Shown: positions 1-10,016, counted from the first letter of the stretch. The stretch: DNA of 64,000 nt from Vibrio harveyi NBRC 15634 = ATCC 14126 = KCTC 12724 (GCF_001591145.1 NZ_BCUF01000029.1:1-64000), one strand, 5' to 3'. The notes: a model not told the origin generated them from the sequence alone. Translations and numbers: made by a program.

Positions 1-133
1 AATCAATGACAACGCTCTGAATCCTGCATCTTGAAGTCACTTGGGTATATTCAGGGCAGTTTTCATCGAAGATGCGCAGGCAATCCTCTTTATCACTTGG
101 TAGGAAGGCTCTGAAATTTATGTTGTTGGTCAT
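1..133 (-). CDS. N-terminal part of a possible GNAT acetyltransferase (partial, window edge)
   Basis: An ATG at 133 on the minus strand opens a frame to the window edge, about 44 codons beginning MTNNINFRAFLPSDKEDC. This resembles the first strand and helix of GNAT acetyltransferases. The last 15 or so residues (from about position 50 downward) no longer look like that family. The DNA there (15-49) resembles an intergenic repeat I recall from Vibrio genomes, so the gene may be interrupted. The start is supported only by the family resemblance. Confidence 0.35.
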   Translation of the reverse strand, partial: MTNNINFRAFLPSDKEDCLRIFDENCPEYTQVTSRCRIQSVVID

Positions 134-188
134 AAAATTATCTCTTTAGAATCGATTCGTGCTTACTATGAGGGTATGTAAGACCCTA

Positions 189-1109
189 CTAAATCTCTGT
201 CGTCATGGTCAGGATTTCATTGATAAGGAACTGAGCTTTGTCGTTATCTAACTGGCGTTTGTGATAGATACCGACGTTACCGATTTTACTGGTATCTGTG
301 TGCAAACACTTCACGCCGTTTTTCTCCATCCAACCGTTCATCTTATCGCTGTAAGGCATAATAGCATTGGTCGTTTCGAGCAAATCCAAGCTAGCAAGCA
401 GAGAACCGACTTCATAAACCACAAGTGCAGTTTCATTGGATTGGTTGAAGATTTGATCGTACTCGAATGCGTTGTTGAGCACCGAGCTGTATCGAGAATG
501 CCCCGGCGTTACGCGGATCAGTGGATAAGCAGACATCGCCTCGGATGGTGATTCCAAAAACATTTTGTCATTAAGTAGAGGGTGGTCTCGATGAACAAAG
601 AAAGACTCTTGATCTTGGAACAGCGGTCTGAACACCACCGGCATAAGATCTTTCAATCCGCCGATTTCGTGACCAATAAATAAATCTATATCACCTTGAA
701 TCAGGTGCTGCATCAAAGAAAGGTTGTTGCCAAATTCAATATAGAGTGAGCTATGAGGATGCGCTTCTTGGTATTTGGTGATCCCATGTCGCACAAAAAG
801 CTCCCACCACGCTTCACCAACACCGATCTTCAGTTTGCCATGTTCCCTTTGATGCATGTCTTGAATTTTGTGCATCAAATCGAGATGTTTTTCTTGCTGT
901 TCCTCGACATAACGGAGAAATACTTGCCCGTATTCTGTCAGCTCTACGCCTTTAGAACGACGTATTAATAGCGATACACCCATATCGCTTTCTAGCTTCT
1001 TGATCGCCGTTGTCAGGGTTGGTTGTGTTACATGCAGCAGCTCAGACGCCTTCTTGATGTTTCCGGTTCTGGCTACGGTCAGAAAATATCGATTCACTCG
1101 ATTCATCAT
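189..1109 (-). CDS. LysR-family transcriptional regulator
   Basis: A 306-residue protein of usual LysR length. The N-terminal winged helix-turn-helix (residues about 5-65, with HVTQPTLTTAIKKLE as recognition region) is followed by a periplasmic-binding-protein-like effector domain (about 90-300). The start is a double ATG, and either codon is possible. It is divergent from the GH13 glucosidase gene at 1228 with a 118 bp gap, the usual layout for a LysR protein controlling its neighbour. Control of the alpha-glucan genes is an inference; MalT, the usual activator of maltose genes, is not in the window. Confidence 0.9.
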   Translation of the reverse strand: MMNRVNRYFLTVARTGNIKKASELLHVTQPTLTTAIKKLESDMGVSLLIRRSKGVELTEYGQVFLRYVEEQQEKHLDLMHKIQDMHQREHGKLKIGVGEAWWELFVRHGITKYQEAHPHSSLYIEFGNNLSLMQHLIQGDIDLFIGHEIGGLKDLMPVVFRPLFQDQESFFVHRDHPLLNDKMFLESPSEAMSAYPLIRVTPGHSRYSSVLNNAFEYDQIFNQSNETALVVYEVGSLLASLDLLETTNAIMPYSDKMNGWMEKNGVKCLHTDTSKIGNVGIYHKRQLDNDKAQFLINEILTMTTEI

Positions 1110-1227
1110 CGCCCACTTATTTAGGTATCAATTTTTCCTATATCATAAGCAAAAAGTTCAATTTCTACTAGCGGGGAAAAGCCACTATATTTTGTCTTAG
1201 ATTTTTGATTGAAAAGGCACAAATAAC

Positions 1228-2862
1228 ATGGAAAAAACGTGGTGGCATAATGCAGTCGTTTATCAGATTTACCCACGCAGTTTTTACGACTCCAACAATG
1301 ATGGCATCGGTGATCTAAAAGGTGTCATCAGCAAACTGGATTACTTAAAAAACCTTGGCATCAACGTGATTTGGCTCTCTCCTGTTTACCAATCGCCAAT
1401 GGATGACAATGGTTACGACATTTCAGACTATCAAGCCATCGCACGTGAGTTCGGCACCATGGAAGACATGGAACAGCTATTCAAAGAAGCTGGCGAGCGT
1501 GATATCAAAATCGTTATGGATTTGGTGGTTAACCACACTTCGGATGAGCACCCTTGGTTCGTTTCTGCGCGTGAATCTAAGGATAGCCCGTACCGCGATT
1601 ACTACATCTGGCGTGATGCAGACTCAGAAGGCAATCTACCAAATAACATCGAATCGATTTTTGGTGGCGATGCTTGGCAATGGGACGAGAAAACCGAGCA
1701 GTACTACTTCCACCTCTTTTCAAAACGCCAGCCAGATTTGAACTGGGAGAACCCGAAAGTTCATCAAGAAGTATTCAAGATGATGAACTGGTGGATTGAA
1801 AAAGGCATCGGCGGTTTCCGATTGGATGTGATTGATCTGATAGGAAAAGAAGTCGACAAAGGCATCACGGGCAATGGCGATCGCCTGCACCCGCTGCTGC
1901 AACAAATGAACAAAGAAACCTTCGGTGGCAAAGATGTATTAACGGTCGGTGAAACTTGGGGGGCAACGCCTGAGATCGCTAAGCTGTACAGTGCGCCAGA
2001 GCGTCATGAGCTGTCGATGGTGTTCCAATTTGAACACATTACCCTAACCTGGCAAGGTGGCGACAAATGGCAGCCGATTCCGCTCGACCTTAAAGAATTC
2101 AAAGACGTGCTAACCAAGTGGCAAGTCGAGCTGCAAGACACGGGTTGGAACTCCCTATTTTGGAACAACCACGATTTGCCTCGTGCAGTGTCGAAGTTTG
2201 GCAATGACAAAGCCTATCGAGTCGAGTCAGCCAAGATGCTAGCAACAACGCTGCACTTTTTGAAAGGCACGCCATACATCTATCAAGGCGAAGAGATTGG
2301 CATGACCAACGTGGCGTTCGACCAACTAAGCGATTACCGCGATATCGAAACGCGACAATTCTACGATGTGAAAACCGCTGCCGGTATCAGCCACGAGCAC
2401 ATGATGGATGCGATTCACAAGAACAGTCGTGATAATGCGCGTACACCAATGCACTGGAACGCATCAGAGCACGCGGGCTTTACCAGCGGAGCACCTTGGA
2501 TTGCGGTCAACCCGAACTACCCACAGATTAACGTGGAAGCGGCGCTTAACGATTCGAGCTCGCTCTTCTACCACTACAAAAAGCTCATTGAGCTGCGTAA
2601 ACGTCATGAAACCATCGTCTACGGAAGCTTCACTCCAGTATGGCAAGAGCATCAACACGTGTTTGGCTACGTGCGCGAATACCAAGGTGAACTGTTGTTT
2701 ATCGTGAGTAACTTCTCAGAGCACGAGCAAACACTGCAAGTTCCAACCCAATATCAAGCCGATCAGGTAGAGTGCTTAATCAGTAACTATGCGACGCCTT
2801 GCGCGATTGCAGCGACGATAACCCTCGCACCTTACGAGTCTTTCGCAGTCAAACTGAAATAA
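1228..2862 (+). CDS. GH13 alpha-1,6-glucosidase (oligo-1,6-glucosidase/DexB type)
   Basis: A 544-residue cytoplasmic GH13 enzyme, subfamily 31-like, with no signal peptide. The TIM-barrel motifs are clear: DLVVNHTSDEH near residue 100, GGFRLDVIDL with nucleophile D200, VGETW with acid/base E242, and NNHDLPR with D316. The residue after the nucleophile is V201. In this subfamily Val there goes with alpha-1,6 preference, whereas Ala or Thr goes with alpha-1,4. It probably removes glucose from branched or isomalto-oligosaccharides. It leads a run of alpha-glucan genes, and the next gene starts 41 bp downstream. Confidence 0.9.
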   Translation: MEKTWWHNAVVYQIYPRSFYDSNNDGIGDLKGVISKLDYLKNLGINVIWLSPVYQSPMDDNGYDISDYQAIAREFGTMEDMEQLFKEAGERDIKIVMDLVVNHTSDEHPWFVSARESKDSPYRDYYIWRDADSEGNLPNNIESIFGGDAWQWDEKTEQYYFHLFSKRQPDLNWENPKVHQEVFKMMNWWIEKGIGGFRLDVIDLIGKEVDKGITGNGDRLHPLLQQMNKETFGGKDVLTVGETWGATPEIAKLYSAPERHELSMVFQFEHITLTWQGGDKWQPIPLDLKEFKDVLTKWQVELQDTGWNSLFWNNHDLPRAVSKFGNDKAYRVESAKMLATTLHFLKGTPYIYQGEEIGMTNVAFDQLSDYRDIETRQFYDVKTAAGISHEHMMDAIHKNSRDNARTPMHWNASEHAGFTSGAPWIAVNPNYPQINVEAALNDSSSLFYHYKKLIELRKRHETIVYGSFTPVWQEHQHVFGYVREYQGELLFIVSNFSEHEQTLQVPTQYQADQVECLISNYATPCAIAATITLAPYESFAVKLK

Positions 2863-2903
2863 CTTTTGGAGGATATGGGAGCCACGAGCTCCCTTAAATA
2901 TCT

Positions 2904-4709
2904 ATGAATTCCGCAGCGAACGTTTATCAAGTTTTCACCCGACTATTTGGCAACACCAACACCACCAATCAACCTTGGGGAACCATTGAGCAAAACGGCG
3001 TCGGTAAGTTCAGTGACTTTAACGAAAAGGCGCTCACTGTCATTCAACAGCTTGGCATTACGCATATTTGGTACACTGGAGTACCACACCATGCGGTGAT
3101 CCGCGATTACAGTGCCATTGGCATTGAGAACGACCATCCAGCGGTGGTGAAAGGACGTGCAGGCTCGCCTTATGCGGTGAAAGATTATTACTCAGTGAAC
3201 CCAGATTTGGCAGATGATCCAGCATATCGATTAGAAGAGTTTGAAGCCCTTATCGAGCGTACGCATGCGCACAACATGAAGGTCATCATCGATATTGTGC
3301 CAAACCACGTTGCCAGACGTTACCAAGGTTTGAACAACCCTGTCGGTGTACGAGATTTTGGTGCCGATGACGATACGAACGTTGAGTACCATCGTGACAA
3401 CAATTTCTATTACGTTCCTAATCAAGCGTTTGAGTTGCCTAACATTCCTGAGCAATTTTCCCCGCTAGGTGACCCGACGCTGATTAGGAACCTTTCTAAT
3501 TTTGAAAAATTGCCTGCCTTTGAAGAGTTTCCCGCCAAATGGACCGGCAACGGCTCCAGGCTTGCTCAGCCGCAATTTGATGATTGGTATGAAACCGCCA
3601 AAATCAATTACGGCGTGCGCCCAGACGGCAGCAAAGATTTCCCAGAACTGCCAGCCGATTACGCAAACAAATCCCATGCTGAGCATTTGCAATTCTGGCA
3701 AGACAAAACGCTGCCAAACTCTTGGTATAAGTTCCGCGACATAGCGCTTTACTGGATAGACAAAGGCGTCGATGGCTTCCGTTATGACATGGCGGAAATG
3801 GTGCCTGTCGAGTTTTGGAGCTTTATGAATTCCAGCATCAAAGCGGTCAATCCAGAGGCGTTTTTGATGGCAGAGGTGTATCAACCGCATCTCTATCGCG
3901 ACTACATTCATCTCGGCAAGATGGACTATCTGTACGACAAAGTTGACCTCTATGATTGCCTCAAAGACGTGATGCACAGCAAACAGCATGTGAGCAAAAT
4001 CAGTGAGATTCAAGAAAGCATGATGGATATTGAACACCACATGCTGCACTTTCTTGATAACCACGATGAGCAGCGTCTTGCCTCGCCTGAATTTGCTGGC
4101 AGTGCAGAGAACGGCTTGCCCGCTATGTTGATTTCTACCCTGCTTAGCACCTCACCAACCATGGTGTATTTCGGACAGGAAGTGGGAGAAGCAGGAAGAG
4201 AAAACGCAGGCTTTGGGCAACCAAGTCGTACCTCCATCTTTGATTACATCGGTGTCCCAGAACACCAAAAGTGGATGAATCATGGCAAGTTCGACGGGGG
4301 CTTGTTATCGCAACAACAGAAAGAAGTAAGAGCCTATTATCAACGCTTACTCAACTTAGCTTTGACCTCGCCAGCCAAAATGGGAGGTTACTTTGATCTG
4401 TATCCAAGTAATCAACAAGCCTTGGGGGAAGAGTCATTCTGCTTTGCTCGCTATTCGAGTCAGCAATTGATTTTGGCAGTCGCACGATTAAGGGGAGAAC
4501 AACCTCAAAACATAGAGTTGGTCATGCCATCTGAGCTGATCAAAAAACTCGAACTGCGCGATGGCGAGTACATCTTAAAAGACGCTATGAATCGTCTTTC
4601 TCCACTCACCTTACGCGTCGAAAATGGTGTCGGTAAATGCCAACTGAATATCGAGCCACAGTGCGCTAGTGCTTTCACACTAGATATAGACACTTCCATC
4701 GCAGATTAA
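2904..4709 (+). CDS. GH13 alpha-amylase family protein, cytoplasmic
   Basis: A 601-residue GH13 enzyme without a signal peptide. Catalytic elements are IDIVPNHV (about 129-136), GFRYDMAEM with nucleophile D295, LMAEVY with acid/base E324, and FLDNHDEQR with D388. The segment between residues 140 and 285 is longer than in the upstream glucosidase and may form an extended B domain. It likely cleaves imported maltodextrins in the cytoplasm. It lies 41 bp after the glucosidase gene, consistent with co-transcription. Exact specificity (amylase, maltodextrin glucosidase, transferase) cannot be read from the sequence. Confidence 0.85.
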   Translation: MNSAANVYQVFTRLFGNTNTTNQPWGTIEQNGVGKFSDFNEKALTVIQQLGITHIWYTGVPHHAVIRDYSAIGIENDHPAVVKGRAGSPYAVKDYYSVNPDLADDPAYRLEEFEALIERTHAHNMKVIIDIVPNHVARRYQGLNNPVGVRDFGADDDTNVEYHRDNNFYYVPNQAFELPNIPEQFSPLGDPTLIRNLSNFEKLPAFEEFPAKWTGNGSRLAQPQFDDWYETAKINYGVRPDGSKDFPELPADYANKSHAEHLQFWQDKTLPNSWYKFRDIALYWIDKGVDGFRYDMAEMVPVEFWSFMNSSIKAVNPEAFLMAEVYQPHLYRDYIHLGKMDYLYDKVDLYDCLKDVMHSKQHVSKISEIQESMMDIEHHMLHFLDNHDEQRLASPEFAGSAENGLPAMLISTLLSTSPTMVYFGQEVGEAGRENAGFGQPSRTSIFDYIGVPEHQKWMNHGKFDGGLLSQQQKEVRAYYQRLLNLALTSPAKMGGYFDLYPSNQQALGEESFCFARYSSQQLILAVARLRGEQPQNIELVMPSELIKKLELRDGEYILKDAMNRLSPLTLRVENGVGKCQLNIEPQCASAFTLDIDTSIAD

Positions 4710-4964
4710 ATTTGGCTGCTGTTCACAAAAACAGTCAAAACCTTCCAAGTCCCTTCTCTACATCAACCACCGCAAAGCATTGGCTACTGGGTATCACCCA
4801 AGCCAATGCGCTTCCCCGATCACATTCCAACGCATTGATATAGAAAAATGTAATACCAACGACAAAGAAATCAATTTTAACCGCAGAGTGCATCCCCGTA
4901 TTATCAAACCGTGAAACAACAGCTGACGTCCAGTCACTAGGTTTGAAACAAGGAATCTATCGCA

Positions 4965-6143
4965 ATGAAACCTATTCTAAAAACACTTTCGCTTTGCACT
5001 TTATCTGTTCTTTTAGCGCCTTCTGTTTCTGCAATGCAGGAAGGTGAAATCATCATTTGGATCAACGGTGATAAGTCTTACCAAGGATTGAGCCAAATTG
5101 GTCAACAGTTCGAAGAAGATACGGGGATTAAGGTTAATGTTCAGCACCCGGATTCTCTAGAAGAAAAGTTCCAACAACACGCCGCGACAGGCGGTGGTCC
5201 TGACATCATCTTCTGGGCACACGACCGTTTTGGTGGCTACGCTCAAGCGGGCTTACTGCAAGAAGTGAAACCGAGCCAAGAGTTTAAAGATAAGCTTGTC
5301 GATTTCAGTTGGGATGCAGTCACTGTAGATGGCAAAATCTTTGGCTACCCTCTGGCTATCGAAGTCCCTTCTCTAATTTACAACAAAGACCTGTTGCCAA
5401 ACCCACCTAAGAGTTGGGAAGAGCTGGAGTCCATCCACCAAGCGATGCAAAAACAAGGCAAGAAAGCGATCATGTGGGACGTGAAAAACGCTTACTTCAC
5501 TTGGCCAATGATTTCAGCTGGCGGCGCTTATGCTTTTGGTAAAACAGCAGAAGGCTACGATGCTAAAGACACGGGTGTAAACAATGAAGCGGGTGTGGCT
5601 GGTCTGCAATTCCTTGTCGACATGGTCAACAAAGGCATCGTCGATCCAAACATGGATTACTCAGTATCCGAAGCGTCGTTCACCAAAGGTGAAGTGGCAA
5701 TGACCATCAACGGTCCGTGGTCTTGGGGCAACCTAGACAAAATGGATGTGAACTACGGCGTTGCCGTGTTGCCAACCTTAAACGGCGGTAAAGGTAACCC
5801 ATTCGTTGGCATTTTGAGTGCGGGTATTAACGCATCAAGCCCAAACAAAGATCTGGCTGTTGAGTTTCTAGAAAACTACCTATACCAAGACGCCGCATTG
5901 AAGATCATGGATGACGACAAGCCACTTGGTGCCGTGACACTAAAATCGTTCCAGAAAGTGCTGGAAAGTGACGAACGCATTAAATCAACCATGATCAACG
6001 CAGAAAACGGCGAGATCATGCCGAACATCCCTCAAATGACGTCTTACTTCTTTGCAGAAGGTGCTGCTATCGATAACGCGATGCAAGGCAAGCAAACCGT
6101 GAAAGACGCCCTAGACACTGCAGCAAAACAAATTGTTCGCTAA
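4965..6143 (+). CDS. malE: Maltose/maltodextrin ABC transporter binding protein (MalE)
   Basis: A 392-residue secreted protein. It has a Sec signal peptide (MKPILKTLSLCTLSVLLAPS, cleavage likely after VSA near residue 23) and the fold-typical motifs of extracellular family-1 binding proteins: INGPWSWGNL near 250, and PDIIFWAHDRFGGYAQ near 80. It captures maltodextrin in the periplasm. No malF, malG or malK follows, so it must work with membrane and ATPase subunits encoded elsewhere or be an extra binding protein. A 255 bp leader separates it from the amylase gene, so it probably has its own promoter. Confidence 0.9.
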   Translation: MKPILKTLSLCTLSVLLAPSVSAMQEGEIIIWINGDKSYQGLSQIGQQFEEDTGIKVNVQHPDSLEEKFQQHAATGGGPDIIFWAHDRFGGYAQAGLLQEVKPSQEFKDKLVDFSWDAVTVDGKIFGYPLAIEVPSLIYNKDLLPNPPKSWEELESIHQAMQKQGKKAIMWDVKNAYFTWPMISAGGAYAFGKTAEGYDAKDTGVNNEAGVAGLQFLVDMVNKGIVDPNMDYSVSEASFTKGEVAMTINGPWSWGNLDKMDVNYGVAVLPTLNGGKGNPFVGILSAGINASSPNKDLAVEFLENYLYQDAALKIMDDDKPLGAVTLKSFQKVLESDERIKSTMINAENGEIMPNIPQMTSYFFAEGAAIDNAMQGKQTVKDALDTAAKQIVR

Positions 6144-6206
6144 TTCTTTCATGTTCGTATTTGGCACAGTTCGCTGTGCCTTTTTTATTTTATGAGACTC
6201 TAGAAT

Positions 6207-8981
6207 ATGCCCCAATACCCAACGTTATATCTGAAAGGCACACTAAATGGTTGGGGGCTAGATACGCCTTTCCAGCCAATTGATGAGCACCAACTACAAG
6301 CTAGCGTAGTTTTCCCAGCCGATAGACACCAATTCAAAATCGCCGATTTGAATGGCAGCGAAGAATGGACGTTCGCCGCAGATGATATTAAAGCAGTGAA
6401 TATCAGTTTGAATCAAAAGCTCTCGCTTATTCCAACTCAAGGCATTGGTAATGATTTGGTGTTTGAACCAAAACAATCAGGTCGTTATTTGCTGACGCTC
6501 GACTTCAGCACAGCGTCGCCAAGTCTAAGCGTCAAACCCGAAATGGCAGACACCGCCTCCTTACTCACTCAATTGAAATTCGATCATCTCATCACTTCGC
6601 AATCAGGTCCTATCCCCGCTAAATCATTGCCAAGCACAGCCAAAATCCTTCCGCTCGATGAGTTGTTCGAGGCGTTGGCGATCAAGAGCGAAACGCCTTT
6701 CCCATTTGTGTTTGGTGATAACCTCGACGGCTACTATGAAGGCACCACACACAGCGCTTTGGGCACGGCACGTTATCGCCATCATCAAGGTTGGTATTTA
6801 GGTGGTTTCGCCTCAAGCATTGGCAACGTATTCAACGACAAAACACAGGCGCAGTATGCCTGCTTAATGCCATATGGAATCGAGCATCATTATGAGAATG
6901 CCAGTAAAGATGGCTTGTCCTTGATTGCAGGGCAACGCCTTGCTGCACTGAATGTGGAATCCACCAGCAGCGAAATGTTGGCACTGGTTCCTGAACTCAA
7001 CCTCAATCCATCGTACTGCCAAGTAGAAGCGTTGGAAGATTGCCTGCTTATCTCTGTCGATCCAGACATCTGCCCTGAAGACTCACTCTTGTTTATCGCG
7101 ATCAGCGCAAACCAAAGCTTCCGGGCACAAACGCTCAATGAGAGAGATTCGAACGTCAGTGATAACGTTCTATCCGGCAGCCAAAACATTCAAATTAAGC
7201 TCAGTTCAGAGACCACAACGAACCGCTTCACTGCCTACTTTGCTTTCTCCAACAACAAAGCCGATGCTATCCAACAAGCACAAAACGCAGCCCTCGAACA
7301 TGCAGAGTTGAAACATCAAAACGCAGTATTTGAGTTTTTGACCAAGAACTATTTTTGGTGTGACGATCTGGAATACAACCGCGCCGTTATGTGGGCACGA
7401 TTGGCCAGCCGAACCTTCGTCAATAAAGAGCTGGGTACCGGCATTTGGGCGGGGTTGCCATGGTTTAAAGACTGTTGGGGCAGAGACACCTTTATCGCGC
7501 TGCCCGGCACCAGTTTAGTGAATGGCGAGTTTGACGAAGCTCGCGACATCATCACCAACTTTGCTTCGATGCAGTTAGATGATCTGAAAGACAAAAATCA
7601 TGGTCGAATTCCAAACCGTGTCACCAGCGAGACTAATATCATCTACAACACGACCGACGGCACACCATGGATGATTCGCGAGATCTTCGAATACATTAAC
7701 TACTCCGGTGATACACAGTTCGCCCAGCAAATGTTGCCCATCATAGAGCGCTTTATTGAAGGGGTTGAAAAGCACTATCTCGATGATGATGGCTTGATGC
7801 GACATCGCGATCCCGATACCTGGATGGACGCCAAGATCAACGGTCAGATCCCATGGTCACCTCGTGGTCCGAAAGCCAACGACATCGAAGCATTGTGGTT
7901 TGAGAGTCTACAAGTGGCAAACCAACTTGCAAAATGGAATGGTGACCACGCCTTAGCGGAACATTGCCAAACTTTGGCGAACAAAGTGAAAGCCAGCTTT
8001 ATCGACAAGTTCTGGGATAGCGAATCCATGTGCTTAGCGGATCATCTCAAGCAAGACGATGTGAAAGACATCAGTATTCGCCCAAACCAGCTAATGACGT
8101 TGACCATTCCGACCAGCCAAGCCTTAATTCCAGAGTATATTGGGCAGCACATTGTGAAGAACAGCGTCGAGCATCTGCTTTTCCCTTGGGGCATCTGCTC
8201 TTTGCAACAAGAGCACCCAGAATTCCACCCCTATCATGACAACCGCCCTGAGTATCACAAAGATGCGGCATACCATAATGGGACCATTTGGGGTTGGAAC
8301 GCAGGCTTCACTGTGGGCGCACTTACCCGTTACCAGCAACAGGATTTAGCGTATCAACTGAGCAAAAACTTAGCCCATCAGATTTTATATCAGGGACATC
8401 GCGGCACCATGAGCGAAAACTTGGATGCTTACCAAGCGTCTGCGACGTCCGTCATTCAAAGCGGAACTTATGCTCAAGCGTGGTCAGTGTCGGAATTTGC
8501 TCGTAACACTCAGCAAGACTATCTCGGCTTTACGCCACAGCTCTCGCGCAACACCATCAAGCTTTGCCCAAGCTTACCATCAACTTGGAAACGCCTAAGC
8601 GCTCGACTGCCGTTTGGTGATAACAACGCCCTGCATGTTGACGTCGAACAAGCTGAGAAAACCAAATTCTCATTTGAGTTTGAACGCCCTCAACCTGAAG
8701 TTCAGTTCATCGTGAAACTGCGCGGTCAGGAATATGAGGTCGGCATTGAAGCCGATGTGATTGACGGTTCAATTGAGATCGAATGGTACCCAGAATCCGG
8801 GCAAATGAAGTGTAATCGTGATGGTGTAAAAACCAGATTAAAACCATTAGCACCAGTTACTTTGTTGGAAGGATTAACCTTCGCTCAACCTAACCCAGCA
8901 CTATCGCACCGAGCGCTTGAGGAAGAGAACTACTTGCTCAACAAGCGTTCTGCAGAAAAGCTATGTATTGCTAGAGACTAA
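6207..8981 (+). CDS. Amylo-alpha-1,6-glucosidase / glycogen debranching-type enzyme
   Basis: A 924-residue protein without a signal peptide. Residues about 5-110 form a beta-sandwich with YLKGTLNGWG, like the starch-binding or early-set modules of amylolytic enzymes. A GDE-N-like domain follows. The C-terminal half is an (alpha/alpha)6 barrel with the debranching signatures WAGLPWFKDCWGRDTF (about 412-430), DTWMDA (about 536) and GTIWGWNAGFTVG. It likely hydrolyses alpha-1,6 branches of glycogen-like oligosaccharides. It starts 63 bp after malE and probably belongs to the same transcript. The N-terminal module is unusual for the short bacterial debranching enzymes. Confidence 0.85.
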   Translation: MPQYPTLYLKGTLNGWGLDTPFQPIDEHQLQASVVFPADRHQFKIADLNGSEEWTFAADDIKAVNISLNQKLSLIPTQGIGNDLVFEPKQSGRYLLTLDFSTASPSLSVKPEMADTASLLTQLKFDHLITSQSGPIPAKSLPSTAKILPLDELFEALAIKSETPFPFVFGDNLDGYYEGTTHSALGTARYRHHQGWYLGGFASSIGNVFNDKTQAQYACLMPYGIEHHYENASKDGLSLIAGQRLAALNVESTSSEMLALVPELNLNPSYCQVEALEDCLLISVDPDICPEDSLLFIAISANQSFRAQTLNERDSNVSDNVLSGSQNIQIKLSSETTTNRFTAYFAFSNNKADAIQQAQNAALEHAELKHQNAVFEFLTKNYFWCDDLEYNRAVMWARLASRTFVNKELGTGIWAGLPWFKDCWGRDTFIALPGTSLVNGEFDEARDIITNFASMQLDDLKDKNHGRIPNRVTSETNIIYNTTDGTPWMIREIFEYINYSGDTQFAQQMLPIIERFIEGVEKHYLDDDGLMRHRDPDTWMDAKINGQIPWSPRGPKANDIEALWFESLQVANQLAKWNGDHALAEHCQTLANKVKASFIDKFWDSESMCLADHLKQDDVKDISIRPNQLMTLTIPTSQALIPEYIGQHIVKNSVEHLLFPWGICSLQQEHPEFHPYHDNRPEYHKDAAYHNGTIWGWNAGFTVGALTRYQQQDLAYQLSKNLAHQILYQGHRGTMSENLDAYQASATSVIQSGTYAQAWSVSEFARNTQQDYLGFTPQLSRNTIKLCPSLPSTWKRLSARLPFGDNNALHVDVEQAEKTKFSFEFERPQPEVQFIVKLRGQEYEVGIEADVIDGSIEIEWYPESGQMKCNRDGVKTRLKPLAPVTLLEGLTFAQPNPALSHRALEEENYLLNKRSAEKLCIARD

Positions 8982-8987
8982 AAAAAC

Positions 8988-9014
8988 TCAGAGGGCGCGA
9001 AAGCGCTCTCTGAG
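8988..9014 (-). terminator. Intrinsic terminator of malM (minus strand)
   Basis: An inverted repeat CTCAGAGGGCGC-gaaa-GCGCTCTCTGAG (one bulge). On the minus strand it is followed by seven U residues, so it ends the lamB-malM transcript. On the plus strand the tail is poor, though the hairpin could still protect the end of the debranching-enzyme mRNA. Confidence 0.8.
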
Positions 9015-9043
9015 GTCCAAAAATAGACACTTTAATAATGGAG

Positions 9044-9955
9044 TTACTTGTTATCTACGGCGTCAACAAACACTTTCTGTGCGCCGTCGATACCCAATCG
9101 GTTGGCTTCTTCTAGCAGCGTCATCGCTTTTGATGTTTGGTTGTTCTTCACTGCTGCTCGAATAGATTCAAAATAATAGGCTCGTGTATCAGCATGAACA
9201 CTCATTGATGCCGATTTCGTGTTCGAACTTACTGCTGACGATGTTTGCATGGTTGCTGATGCTGGCGCTGACAATTTTACCGGAGCCACCACAACTGCCG
9301 CTTTCTGTGTCTCTGTGGTACGTGAAGGCGCGGCTAACGATAAGGTTTTGATCGCCACTTCCAAAGAGCCAAAAGCTTCATAAGTATATTTCGGGTCGGT
9401 CACCATCGGCATTGGCTGACCCAACTCCACAGCACGCTCTTTGGCAGGATGAGGAATTTGAATCGAATCACCTAGCTCGCTTTCATCAGTATAAACAATA
9501 AAGTAAGGCGTTTTCTCAACGTCGAGCGTAAAGCTCAGCTGGTATTGAGTGCGTGTAAGCATGCCCGTGGTTTCGATATCAAAGCTATCATGATCATTGA
9601 TATTCACGATATTGAACGCTTTATCTAAAGTGATCAGCTTAGGCGCGAAAACCTCGCCATTGACCATATGGCTGGCAAGCTGAATATTCACTTTGCTTGA
9701 ACGCGCTGGCAACTTAAACGCAACAAAATAGCTGTTCCCTTCAGCGAAGCGACCTACCGGCGAATCCGCATTAATCGAAAACTCAATTTGCTCATTAGTG
9801 CCGAGCTCTAACCATGGAAATTCAGAGAAGTTATTGCAGCAAACTGCCGCTTCCGGCACCGATTGCAACGTCGTCGCTTCCAATGTTGGAGAAGCCGCAC
9901 ATGCGGTTAACGCCGAGCTCAACATGAGGGCAAGGATTACACGGTTTTTCTGCAT
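9044..9955 (-). CDS. malM: Maltose operon protein MalM
   Basis: A 303-residue exported protein of the MalM family, found next to lamB in enterobacteria and vibrios; its molecular role is unclear. The signal sequence ends in a lipobox-like LTAC (residues about 16-19), so it may be a lipoprotein. A conserved CCNNFSEFPW motif follows at about 39-48, then a beta-rich domain. A low-complexity Ser/Ala/Thr segment (about 205-255) precedes a helical C-terminus. It lies 95 bp downstream of lamB on the same strand, behind a hairpin that may lower its expression relative to lamB. Confidence 0.85.
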   Translation of the reverse strand: MQKNRVILALMLSSALTACAASPTLEATTLQSVPEAAVCCNNFSEFPWLELGTNEQIEFSINADSPVGRFAEGNSYFVAFKLPARSSKVNIQLASHMVNGEVFAPKLITLDKAFNIVNINDHDSFDIETTGMLTRTQYQLSFTLDVEKTPYFIVYTDESELGDSIQIPHPAKERAVELGQPMPMVTDPKYTYEAFGSLEVAIKTLSLAAPSRTTETQKAAVVVAPVKLSAPASATMQTSSAVSSNTKSASMSVHADTRAYYFESIRAAVKNNQTSKAMTLLEEANRLGIDGAQKVFVDAVDNK

Positions 9956-10016
9956 GATTTATCTCTCTTTCTCAAGGTAAAACAGATCTGCTAAACAATC
10001 ATTCAAAAGCAAACAA

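Noticed and set aside
3465..4064. A 199-codon minus-strand open frame
   Set aside because: It lies wholly antisense to the GH13 amylase gene, has low-complexity His/Val-rich translation and no ribosome binding site. It is a shadow of a conserved gene.
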